DNA from: Tetraselmis striata
Taxonomy: Eukaryota > Chlorophyta > Chlorodendrophyceae > Chlorodendrales > Chlorodendraceae
Reading direction: 5' to 3'
DNA: 64,000 bases
NCBI GenBank assembly: GCA_006384855.1
Contig: VCJN01001814.1
Coordinates: 35,392 to 99,391, forward strand
The notes under the pieces: model-generated
What the model was told of the DNA's origin: nothing
The model's input: the letters and a program-made list of their open reading frames with translations, nothing else
Databases searched by the model: none
Shown here: one piece after another, positions 44,595 to 56,177 of the stretch
Layout: every line of letters starts with the position of its first letter
Position numbering within the stretch: the stretch's first letter is position 1
Made by a program: the position numbers and the translations under genes

Positions 44595-46685
44595 CAAGCC
44601 CGCCCCGCCCCCGCCCCGCCCGCCCGCCACCCTCGAAATGGCATGTCATGCCGGCCGGCGGATGCCGCAGCCTAGCGCGGGGTGCTCGTGCACGGCCCCC
44701 ACCCAACGCTGTGGGCGCCCGCCCCGCCGTAGTCGTTGGGGCTCGCCATGGCTGGCCGGGATGTGCTTGTGTATTCGCATGGTGTGGGCCACCTGGCACG
44801 TGGGCGCCTGGTGGGAGGGAGGCCAGGTAGCCCCACGGGGCGCCGGCCAGCCGTGGCATAGTTCAAGGCACGCGGGGTGGGGGCGACCCCTTTTGTGTCC
44901 TCCACTCGGCCGGGGTGATGCTTTTTTGCCGATAGGCTTGAGCGGACCGGCGCGGAATGTTCATGTGTTCCCCCCCCTGAATGCACCAATGCCCCCTAAC
45001 ACTAGCATGCGGGGCCAGCGGCATTAATCCAAGAAGCATGCAAGGCAAATAAGCACACCGGACCTCCCTTCCACCCTGCGAGTTGCCCGTGCTGCAGCGG
45101 CGCGCCCTCTATTTTGCCGTCATCCGTTCGCGGCCCGATGCAGCCATTTGTGCCCGTGATGTGCAACCGCCGGCCGCACATGGCGTGTGCCGCCTTAAAG
45201 GGAGAATTAAGACCACACAAAGACGTCTACGAGTGCCAACTCGTCACGCGCAATTTGTCATTGTAGTTTTTACTCTAGATACGAGGGCACGAGGAATCCC
45301 GCCTGACCATACGGAGGATTAGGGACGGACAGAGGGGTAACCAAATAATCAATAAATATGAAATTCTGTACAAAGGAGACGGGTCCTATGCCCGATGGCC
45401 AACAGACCTGGCCGCCAGAGGTCTGCATCAATCTAGCCACTACGCAATGTTTGAATATAATTAAGGATAAACTGCAGTGGACCTTATGCGGGTACGTGCC
45501 GCTGGGGCGTACAACAGCTGGCATGTTCAGCATCACAGACCCACTAAGCAGCAGCAGGAACAAAAGTTGCAAGAATTTTCAAATTCTAGACTGACCTGTG
45601 ATGCTATCAACTTTTATCGGGGATAATTCACACCTCAAGTTTACAGGTATATACGTATATACCGGGCGGTGTATATTTCCCCCAAACCGACAACCACCAA
45701 ACACCCGCAGCGCACCCTCATGTGCTGCATGTGTGCACAGACGGGGCCAGCCGATTTAAAGCTGTTGAGATGTGAACGCGACACCTTTCTCCGGTCGCCG
45801 AGTTTACTAGACTAATCGTCAAAATATACCTTGGCCAGTAACGTTAACCGCAGCACAGCATTTGACCTTTGGCAGGTAGGACAGATTCGTAATGGCGGCT
45901 TTGTTGGTCCCTCCCCCCCCCCCCCCCCCCTTCCCCCTTTTCCCCACACCCTCGCTGCGCGCACAACACACACACACACACACATGGCCCTTGGTGCTCT
46001 TCTAATATTGAAGGAAGTGACCAATAAGAAATGATATTCACCGGGTGTTTCCAACAGAGGCAGCAGCTGATGGACCACCAGCTGGCACGGGGGCGTGCAC
46101 AGCGTGGCCGTGCCGTTGCTGGTGGCCTCTGCAGCCGCTCAAACATGAGACAGGCGCGTCTCCAACACGTCTCACTCTGGCACATCTTGAGCGGCATGAT
46201 GAGTGTCGACTACACACACATACAAACATGAATACATATATGCGTGCAAACCTATATACATACACATGTACATGCACACATACATATATTCATACATATA
46301 CATATGTGTGTAAATATAGATTTAAATAATATATATATATATATTTGATATATAAATAAATGTAGATATATCTATGTATATATGCAAGTTGCATAAGTAT
46401 ATGTACAAGTACATGCATTGTTTATGCGCGCGGTATTAGAAATATTCAGGAGACATGACCGCCATACTTGTTACTGCAGCCTTCTTGCCCGGCATGCGCT
46501 ACCCTGATTCGCCGCGGTTTGAGTCATGTTATTTGCAAACAGCAGTGTGTACGCCGCACTACATCACCCTTTTCCTACTCCAGCTGCCGCTACCAGGAGC
46601 GTGGGCACATGAAATCACGACTGCAGCGGCCGACGAGCCCCGAAATGGCCACCAGTGCAGCATTGCCCACGGCAATGGTGATCAT
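44595..46685. other. Intergenic between convergent genes; microsatellites
   Basis: Convergent with NDUFAF7. Contains a C18 tract (45913-45930), a (CA)n run (45966-45983) and a ~200-bp TA/CATA-rich stretch (46205-46400). No gene supported. Confidence 0.5.
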
Positions 46686-49600
46686 TTACACGGTCGATGC
46701 ACCCGGGCCCTCGGGTGGCGGGTTGGGGCTCCCGCTAGGCGGGGCCGGTTCCTCCTCCTCCTCCTCCTCCTCCTCCTCCTCCTCCTCCTCCTCCTCCCCT
46801 TCCTCCTCCACCGGCTCAAACGCCACGGGCGTAGGCAGCTCCTGGTGCGCGATGACCATGGCCTTGTAGGTGGCGCCCATGCCGTCCCGCAGACCGCCCT
46901 CGCCGGAGGAGCCGACCAGCCGTGCGTAGCCCTGCTTCAGGCGGCCCGCCTGCTTGGGGGAGGCGTGCTGGCAAGCGCAGCAGGCAGAAGGGGCGAGGCA
47001 ACATCAGCAAACTCGGGAAGCGAGTGAACCAGTGGGGATTGAAGCAAGGGCTAATCGCGAATTTTGTGGCGGTATGGGCGTGGCACCGAGCCTCAGTACA
47101 CGTTACTACTGTGGTGAATCGAGTTTGGAATTCAAGCGGCGATCTGCTGATGGCCTGGTCGGGTTGGCATTTCTGGAATTACGGGCATCCGTTTTCATGA
47201 TTCCGGAACTTTGCTTTAGAATTCCAGAATTCGGATGCTGGAATTCGGATGTTGACATTACAGAATTCGGATTGAACTGTCCGAAGATGAAGTGTAGTTG
47301 GAATTCCAGGAATTGGATGCCGTGACTCTGTACCCGTACGCGGTTGGGCGGGGGAGGGGGGGGGGGAGGGGCACCTGAAGGAGCGACTCGAGGCGGGCGT
47401 CAATGCCGAGCGATCGCAGAAAGTGCGCCTGCGTGATGGGCCCGTGCGTGACGGCCGCGCCGCCGCCCTCCTGCGCCACCGCCTGCCGAACAGACGAGAA
47501 GTCCACCCACGCGCTGAGGTCCACCTCGCCCGGGCTCTCCAGCACCTGCCAAGGCCGCGCACACACGCATGCATTTCCACACCTCAGCAAGTCAGTGGGG
47601 TGGATGCAGGCCCACCCCGCGCGGTGCGCGATTGGATGCGCACAGAGTATCTCCGCATGCCCTTTGCAGGGGGTTTTGAGAGTTAGTAGAGTAATCCTTC
47701 ATAGTTATGCGGCCAACCTCGCAACTGCTGTAGTGGATGTTTCCTATTGCCTATTCGGGTGGTTTCCTGATCGCCTTTTGCAGCTGGCTCATGTAACTGA
47801 ATAGGTATGCGGCCCCGAAGGGATCACCACCTTCAAGGGGCACCGCGTCTTGATGAAATATTTCGAACGGATTGTCATTTGAATATATCCTTACTATCAT
47901 GAATATACAGCACGGCCCGTCCATATCAATAAAGCGCAAGCTTCCCGTAGTTTTCCATGCTGCAATGAAGCAAGCTGTCCGATGATACGAGCATTTCTTC
48001 GAATACTACATTACTAATGCTCGTCGGCGGCGGCGGGATACATGTACAAGGTAGAGACGATATGTACTGACAATACGGGTTTCGTGGTTTATTACGGCGG
48101 TATGAAGGCGTTCGACATCACGTCACAGGGGGCAGCTCCACTCAATGAGCTCAAGCTGAAATCAAAAGCCCGCGCAATAAATACTCTCTACGTGCTGTGA
48201 GAAGTAGGTTCGCATAAGTACCTGAACCGGTATAATAGTAGGGCTTAAGGACAGCATAGGGAAGTCCTCCGCCAGCATATCTATATACAGACATATATCT
48301 ATATCTAGATATGGTATATATATACATAGTTATATATATTTTTTGAAATTTGTTACAGCTTGATTCCTGCCAGTCGTCCACCTAACAGGCCAGCTCTCTT
48401 AACGGCCCGGCTGCATGATCTCGCATAGGATCGGGTTGCAGCTCTCTGAATGGCCACTTAATAAAGATAATGCTACGGCTTCCAAATTAAACCTTAGCTA
48501 TAAACAGTATATTAGGAAAAAATTCGGCAATTAGAAATACAGTAAAATATAATTGGAAAGTGTGTTGATACTTTGGAAGATTTTGAGAGAAAACTGACAA
48601 ATACATCTTAGTCTTGTTGCAAATTGATTTCGGAAAACAAGAAGTGCATTGTTTGAGTTGGTATTGCTCAATTATTCAGGAAAACTACACGTGCATTGTT
48701 TGAAATCATACAGCGATACAGGAATACGGACCGATACATAACAATAGAATAACGTTAATCATACTGGCAACGATTACTATGCGTAGGTAATCCTTAGCCA
48801 GGTAAATTAAACGCGTAAGACGTGTCTGAATAAAGGCATCTAAAAGGATTACATGGCGTTTTGGTAAGGACCAAAAACGACGAGCGATCAAGTGTACTAG
48901 ACGTGAAAAATTGCGTAATCCTCATTGCGTCCAAACAGTCCATTACAATGGAACTTCCGCAATAGTAAAAACACAATCCAATAACAGCAGAATAGAGTAG
49001 ACGGATAGAATTGGACAGAAAAACGCTAGAAGGGTGGCACCGCCGTTTAACATTGTTTGCCACCAACACGTTAGTCAGCAATACAGCCGGGTTCCTGGCG
49101 TATGCGGGGAGTGCGGGAATTCTCCACTCCGCTACCCCCTGGCTAGCCGTACGTGCTGCTTCAATAAACCCAGAAATCGGTATTACTTTGTTTCCGTGAG
49201 GAGTTGGTATTGCTCTGCTGGGAAAGCCAGGAACGACCTGGTGCTTGAAATCATCGATAGGCCACACGCAAACTGATACCATTGCCCTGAAAGCATGAAA
49301 TAATAAGAATGAATTGTTGTACGCTATCGAGTCAGCATAAGGCTCCGCGATGCATTTGCGGTGTGTTGTTATATAATAGATTTCAATGTACATACACGTT
49401 CAGCTTCTTCCAACGTCAAGGTGGCAAATAAATGTAATACGCAGCGCACCCAAAGTGCCGCTATTACGGTTTTCATCTTGCTGTTGAAGGAAATCTGGAT
49501 AAATGGCATTTCATTTGTGAAAGTGTCGTTTGCAAAAGTGTCGGTGGGACGGCTGTGGGTGGTGTATTTTGGGTTTTGCTCTCGGTGCGTGATTGGCAGC

Positions 49601-52600
49601 CCCTCCTCCCGCCCGCTCAGCCGCTGCGGCCTCACCCCGACCAGCTTGTGGTTCTTGATGCCCTGCACGCTGGAGGGGTAGGGCGCATCCTGGCCGTAGT
49701 CCACCAGCAGCGCGGCGCCGCCCTCGTGGCTCACGCGCTGCGCCAGCTCGCTGGCTACCGACATGGTGGCACCTCCCACCTGGCGCGGGGCGGGGGGGGG
49801 GGGGGGGGGGGGGGGGGGCAGAATCGGAGTTCAGTTCACCAATAAAAAAACGGTCGCCTAAGTTATGTTCCCGTTTTATTGGATGTTTTTTGAACTACCC
49901 AATGTAAACTTACTTTCCTGTCGGCCCTACATTTATAAACAGTGCGTCACTCCTGGACAGCAGTAATACGACAAAAAATGCGAACAGGTGCCAGCGCACT
50001 TTGAAGAACAAGAGCATTTGACGCAGAAATAGAAGAGCCGGCATATTTTCCAAGTCGTTATATGTCCGTGATCATTTCGTCTAAATTTGAGCCAGGGCAT
50101 GGCACGTTTAGAAAAAAATGCATTCTTCAGAGGGCGTCGGCACTTGTATATACTGTTATGGTTTAAAGTTGCCAAATAGGCGTCAAACATCACCCGAATT
50201 CATATATTCCATTAAGTATCCGACTTCAGCCAGGGCCGCCGAATGAATGGCAAATCTTCGTGCAATACTATCCGCAAATGAAGTGCATATTGTTGGTGGG
50301 GTGAGGGGCGGGAGGTGCCGAAACGAGGCGCGCAGCACCTCGATCTCGTCGTACTTGGTGGCGTCCGCACCCAGGTACTTCAGGCGGCGGTCGAGCAGCA
50401 GCTGCCGGGCGGGCGTGTCGCGTGGCGCCAGCACAAAGCGCAGGTGCAGCGGGCTGTCGGGCGACGCCACGTCCACCAGGCGCTCCACCCTAAAAGCCAC
50501 GGGAGGAGGGCGACGGTTAGGGAGGCCGGCATTTCCGACCCAGGCACATTCCGACCCTGATTCCCCGACCGCCCCCCCCCCCCCCCCCCCCCCCCCCCCA
50601 AAATTATCATGCAAGCCGGGCGGCATCCCAACATATCCCCTTCAAACGAATCCCACAACTGCAGGCACGTTGTACTGAAACTGGAATTTCTTACTCCTGG
50701 GCGATCCAGGGCAGCCGTCTCACGGCCCTACTGACATGAACCCGCGCAGGGTTGGCTGCTCCCGATAGGATCAGAGTGCATTGCCCGTAGCATTCTCTCT
50801 GATCCGAATGGCTAGAATGAAATTCAACGGGGCCCCATCGGAACTAACAGCGCACCACGCCGCGCCGGATGAGGGCTTAGGGTCTAGGGTTACAACTCCG
50901 ACAGAAGCGCGTCGATTCCCCTGCTAATCGGAGAGCAGAACGAAGGGGCCTACACTTCTTATTGATGATTCCAGTGGACCGGCGTCTGGGAATGTCAGTG
51001 CGTGCGGCGCGCCCCCGAAATGAGTGGTGACACTACGGTCTTTCATGTGTATTATTCTAAACCAGAATGCCCCGCCCCTTGGCCCTCCTGTGTTATACAT
51101 GTCGAGGCAGGCGTCCGTGTGGGATAAGCAGGCCGCCGCACCACTTGCCGCCCTCGGCGCGCTGGAACTGGTGCACCGGCAGCGCGTCCAGAAACTCGTG
51201 CGCGATGTAGATGGTGGGCACCCCGCGCGGCACCTCCCCCAGCGACGTGTGCCACGCGACGGGCGTGCCCCCGGGCGCGGCGGTGAGCGGGCTCGCGCCG
51301 CCCGTCGCCCCCTCCGGCATCTCCCGCGCCGCCTGCCCCTCCGCGCCGCCGCACTGCAGCGCCCGCCACTGCGCGCGCCGCAGCCCCGTGCTCACCTGCG
51401 CGCCCAGGCCCCAGCGTCGGTGCCGCCTCGAAGCCCCCACCACCACAAAAAAATTTGAAAGCATGTTTGAGTTCCGGTTTACGTCGTGGTTACCAGGGTT
51501 GTAGGGTTGTAGGGCTTGGGGCTCTGGGGCGCCCCGTTGGTGTGAGGTTTAATATTTAGATTTCAAGGTAGGGACACACCGAATGTACGCCGTGATTGTT
51601 AAAGAAAAGTCTGCGTCCATGATGCATTCGTGTGGTACTCGTATTATTGTGAAAGAAAGAGAAAATTGTTCTGCCGACTTGTAGAATCTCAGGCATTGAC
51701 ACGTTAAGTTTAAATACGCCGTTCACATCATCGTTTCCCCTTTCCATTTTCGGTTTAGCCTTCCCGATACGCGTAGGGGCAGTCCGTACGGCTCTCGGAT
51801 CCTCAGGTCTGTAAGCGTAAAACTACGTCAAGATATGCTGGTTACGTGCGCTTGGAATATGGCTCTAACTTTAGGGTATTGGGCCGTTTTGCCCTTCGGG
51901 TCAGCGGAACCCCGCCACCCTCCCAAAACCCCCAAGGCGCCGCACTTGCCTCCACCAGCCGCACGTCCAGCGCGCGCTGGAAGGGCGCAAAGGGGCGCGT
52001 GCCGCGCAGCAGGTCCGCCATGAGCGTCCCCTTCCCGGGGCCCAGCTCCACGAGGCGCAGCTGCTCCGGGCAGCCCATCTGCTGCCAGGTGCACACCGCC
52101 CAGATGCCCACCATCTGCACCCGCGGGCACGGCGCCGCCGCCACTGTCAGTGCCGGATATCCCACACTCCTCGCGATTTGAAAGGATCCGCGCCACCCCA
52201 CATCACCCGCACAACAAGAGCGCGTGCGCCGGATGGACCTGGGCATGATATCGGTCGCTGGGTGTTGACGATTCGTATGCATCAATCGGTGCAGGGTTTG
52301 CCGGACACCGGGTGTAATTTCATTCCTGGAGGTAACTGCAATCGCCATTTTTCTCAACTATCGGAAGGAACCTAACTGTTTATCCGTAATCTCTGGTTCG
52401 GTTGTCCTTTCCTTTTCGGCAAGCGAGTTATAATACTCACTTTATCTCTAACATTGGAAACGGGGCTTCCCTCTGTTGTCTTTTCTTTCCGTAGGGCAAC
52501 CAGGTCAGTTCCTCCCTATGAGTTGCCTGGATCGATTTGATCCAGTCATGGATGTCTTTCATATCCTGAGTTTTCTGTTGAGCACTGACAGACACGGGCA

Positions 52601-54363
52601 CTGTTGACGCTCAGGTTGAATAACGCCGGGACTCACCCCAAACATCATCACGCACTCGAAGACTGGATCCATCGACATACTTTCGTTGGTTTGGGTCGTG
52701 ATCGTGATCGTAAGAGGCCGTTTCTCAGATGCATCGACATTACTGACTTCCAAAAAAGTGTAGAATACAAAGGAAGCAAAATTAGTGTAGACCATACGAA
52801 CTTACGATCGTTAGGTCTTCCAATCATACTTCGCTCTTAGACTGTTTTATGATTTAAAAAACCCTAAACCCTAAAACCCTTGCGCTTAACCCCCCCTCCT
52901 CGCCGCCCTGCCACCCTCTCCCCTTGCCCGGTCTCGCATTCATGGCTACCCCCAACACGAGAGCAGGGCATGGAAACGGGGGAGGGGGATGGGGGGGGGG
53001 GGGGGGGGGGGGCGCGCACCTCCCCAAACATCTGCGAGATCTCAGGGGACGTGACAAAGTCGCCGGCGGAGCCGATGACCTGCTCGCCCATGTAGAAGCC
53101 GGCGATGGGGTTGGTCAGCACCTCCTGCGGGGGGGGGCACATCCATGGGTGGTGGTGGCGCCGGGGGGGGGGGGGGGGGGGGGGGGGTGAGTGCTTTTCC
53201 AGACGGATATTGCAGAACTAATAAGTATCAGGCGTCGAGCGTGGAAGGAGGGGGTTTGGGGGGGGGGGTATTTTGAGGGCTACCTTCATGTACTCCGCCA
53301 TCGTGAGCGGACCGCCTCGGAACTGGGCGGAGGGCAGAAGGGAGGGGGGGGGGGGGGGGGGGGGGGGGTAGCGGCAGAGCCAGGTCGAGGGGCACAGCAA
53401 GGGCGTCAGGCCGGTGTTTGCTCGCTTTGGGGGGTCGCCCCTGCCCTGCCCATGACTTTGCCTCTCCTGCCCGGCTTTGAACCCCATCCGAGCGCCTCCC
53501 AGCTCCCCTGGCGCGGGGTCTTCCTAACCGCGCAACCTTGCAATGCCGCACTAGGACAAGGCCAACCTGCATCGCTAGCAGGTCCCTGGGTGGAGTGGGT
53601 ACACTCCTCTCCGTGATAGTATCGCTTGCAATAAAGAAACGAAAGCAGCTCGATTTCCCATCACACTTGGCTATCACGGCCTCAATCACTTTCGGATCCA
53701 TGCTCACTCGCTCTACCAGCAGAGCACCCCCGAAGGCATGCTGCGTGATTTCGACTTTGACCTCAAACTAGTCTATTGAACGTGGCACCTGATTACAGTG
53801 ACGGGTTTCCATAGCGACGGAGCTGTCGGCTAGACATGGCGGTCTGTTTTGAGTAAACTTTCGGTAAACTGCTACAGAGAGCTCGGCTCCTCCCGGCCTA
53901 GCTTCGGAGCGCCGCCCAGCTCCTCTGGCGCCTGGACTCCTCGACCCATCGGCGCCCCCCCCCCCCCCCCCTCCTCCCCCCCCCCCCCCCCTTCCCCCAT
54001 CCTTTCCTTCGCATCACCCCGGTTTCCGTGCGCCCCCACCTGCACCATCGCTTTCACATGCTTCGCCATCGCCGTCTCCGGCTCCTTTTCCACGCTGTGT
54101 TGCGCGGCCTGCGACTCGCCACTTGGTGCCTCGGGAGGATTGAAGAGCCCGGAGCGGTCGATCGAGATGGCCGCCATCCGCCCCCCGCCATGGCCGCCTG
54201 GCGGTGCGTCACCGCCACCGCCGCCGCCATCGCCGTCGCGTACGCCACCGGATGAAGCGGCGGAGGAGGCCCAGGCGCGCGCCCAGGCCGGGCAACGGCT
54301 GGCGGGGGCACAGCTGCGCGCCGCTGCGGTGGCCGCCAGATGCAGCAGCGCGGGGCGCAGCAT
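46686..54363 (-). CDS. NDUFAF7: NDUFAF7 (MidA) complex I assembly arginine methyltransferase, nine exons
   Basis: Exons, minus strand: 54363-54040, 53322-53284, 53124-53020, 52114-51950, 51395-51142, 50489-50339, 49779-49636, 47545-47375 and 46967-46686. All phases agree (544 residues). The N-terminus is a mitochondrial-type presequence (MLRPALLHLAATAAARSC). Core motifs are GPLTMAEYMKEVLTNPIAGFY, GDFVTSPEISQMFGE, LVELGPGKGTLMADLL (SAM site), IYIAHEFLDALPVHQFQ, GGAALLVDYGQD and PGEVDLSAWVDFSS. The end is GMGATYKAMVIAHQ. These identify the DUF185/MidA family, whose human member dimethylates an arginine of NDUFS2 in the matrix. Intron 4 has a GC donor (GAG|GCAAGT). A (TCC)n microsatellite encodes a run of about 18 glutamates in the C-terminal tail, beyond the family's usual end. 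Introns carry several long G/C tracts. Confidence 0.93.
46750..46798. repeat. (TCC)n microsatellite inside NDUFAF7 coding exon 9
   Basis: About 15-16 uninterrupted TCC units on the plus strand (GGA on the coding strand), giving a polyglutamate run. Confidence 0.9.
47685..47800 (+). repeat. 3'-coterminal dispersed repeat in an NDUFAF7 intron
   Basis: Ends TTTTGCAGCTGGCTCATGTAACT. It lies in the 2.1-kb intron 7 (49635-47546), antisense to the gene. Matches 54655-54790 (minus) closely. Confidence 0.65.
52858..52879. repeat. Short interstitial telomere-like motif
   Basis: AACCCTAAACCCTAAAACCC, about three units of the plant-type (CCCTAAA) repeat, inside NDUFAF7 intron 3 (53019-52115). Confidence 0.6.
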
Positions 54364-55678
54364 GATGCCCTTGCAACCCGCGCTAATCCTATGGAGGGTC
54401 ACGCCACGCGTACCGGTACCCGTAGTAGCTACAGTGGCTGTGCCGGTGAGGGCGACGCAGGAGCTGGCGTATCACAGTTTACCCCTCGACTAGAACGGGA
54501 GACAGTACAGTGGAGGAAACGAGGGGGGTGTCCCGGGTGGTAGCTGCGCGCAGTGATAGCGAGGCGCAGGACGTGTTGTCCCTGGTGTCGATGCTGCACT
54601 TCGTTTTTATTGCCCCCGGAACAAGACTGGTCAGAGAGAAACCCTTGCAGTAGCGTCTGTACGAACTTAGTTACATGAGCTAGCTGCAAAAGGCGATCAG
54701 GAAACCACCCGAATAGGCAATGGGAAACGTCCACTACAGCAGTTACGAGGTGGAAGCAGCACCAGAAGAGGGTGCGGAATGAGCACGGGCAAAGCGTCTG
54801 TACGACGGCCGTTATTTTGGGCAGTGACCCAGCGAACTATACCCCTCCACATAAGTCTGGGGTCCTTTTGGCTGAATCTGAAATAAAATATACTAGGGTA
54901 CCTAAAATTAGGGATTTAGGGCTATAACCTTGGATGATTTTAGGTTATTATATGACCCTCTGCGGGAAGGGGCCAGCATTGTAACTACCTACTACCGTGA
55001 AACTGGGGTAGTGCGGTCCGGCGCGGCGCTTAGCAGGCACGACGTACTTTTGCACAACAATACACGTAGGCACACAAGTGATGGCCTACACGCATAGAGC
55101 ACTGCGTGGTGCAATGGCCGTCGATGTGTGAGAAAGCATGCTAGCTAGAGGTTTAGATGGCGTTGGGTGCCTCAAGTCACGTAAAGGATAGTCGGCGCAC
55201 GTGTGTGTCACGATGCTAGGAGCGGTACAGCTTTGCTCACTGCAAGCTACACCCCCTTGACTTCAAACGCTTACAGCGGCTCAGGGAGTTCTCCAAAAAT
55301 TCTGAAAAAATACGCAAATAATTCCTTATGAAGTCCGTGCGGTGGGGCGATTTTAGAGCCCGATTCCGACGTTTTCCCTTAGTTTTGAAGCAAACAAGAA
55401 ATTCAACAAGAAATTGCGTTGGTGTGCACCATGTGGCCACCCACATGTGCATGCTAGTGTACGACCGTCACGTGTGTCGCAATAGTCCATATTTGGTCGT
55501 GTGATAGTGTTATGAATGTAGATGCACACGGAGGACCTAAACTTGGCACATGCCTCTCTCTAGCCATGTTCTCGATTGCCAACATTGTGCTGTTTTTCAA
55601 CGCATTATTTTTTGTTGATATTCGAGCATTAAGTTGTGCGCATGCTACGTGGCACTCGACTAACTCGCGATTCGGCGC
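54364..55678. other. Upstream of NDUFAF7; intergenic with one dispersed repeat
   Basis: 54655-54790 is a minus-oriented copy of the 3'-coterminal repeat, ~290 bp upstream of the NDUFAF7 start. The remainder to 55678 holds only short unsupported frames. Confidence 0.5.
54655..54790 (-). repeat. 3'-coterminal dispersed repeat, minus-oriented copy
   Basis: On the minus strand it reads CCCGTGCTCATTCCGCACCC ... TTTTGCAGCTAGCTCATGTAACT, the same end as 62160-62560 and 47685-47800. Confidence 0.65.
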
Positions 55679-56177
55679 AATGGCCATGCGTGCACGTGGC
55701 CCCATATACGCGCTCTCGCCTAAGCCAATAAGGAGGGCTCGATAAGCCTATCATGCGTGAGCATGCACCAATAACAACACGATTTTTTAGGTCAAAATCA
55801 CGCCCAATCGTGGTGAAATGGTCCTTTATGGCTTGTGCAATACCCTTGGTGACCTAAATTTCGGCGCCCCACACACATGGTAGGTGCGCCTCACACGAAA
55901 CATGGCAGCATGTGAGCACGGCGTGGATTTGCGCTTTGTGTGTACACATATGAAGGGATGGCGTACCGTGTGATTTTCCAGCAATGCAGGTTAAATAGCA
56001 TTGATTTGTCATTTTTCGACAGGCGCATGTCTTGCCGCACGGTTGGGCCTAGATTGCGCCTCCTTTTCTTCCCGAGTTGACCTCGCCCTGAGTCACTTAC
56101 ATGCAATCGCCCACGCCGTAAATTTTGCATTACATGCGCATGTCGATCAAAACTGCGAAACCCAAACATATGTGGAG
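55679..56177. repeat. Dispersed ~0.5-kb repeat, copy B
   Basis: Collinear with 1-501. Here similarity ends near 56177 without a mobile element following, so this copy shows the unbroken flank. Sequence upstream of 55679 belongs to a neighbouring or longer repeat whose counterpart lies outside the window. Confidence 0.7.

Noticed and set aside
53872..54040. Extension of NDUFAF7 exon 1 through VGAHGNRGDAKERM
   Set aside because: The frame runs on into Gly/Glu-rich low complexity made by homopolymers. Splicing at CAG|GTGGGG (54040/54039) gives an in-phase join to FRGGPLTMAEYMK, as the family requires.
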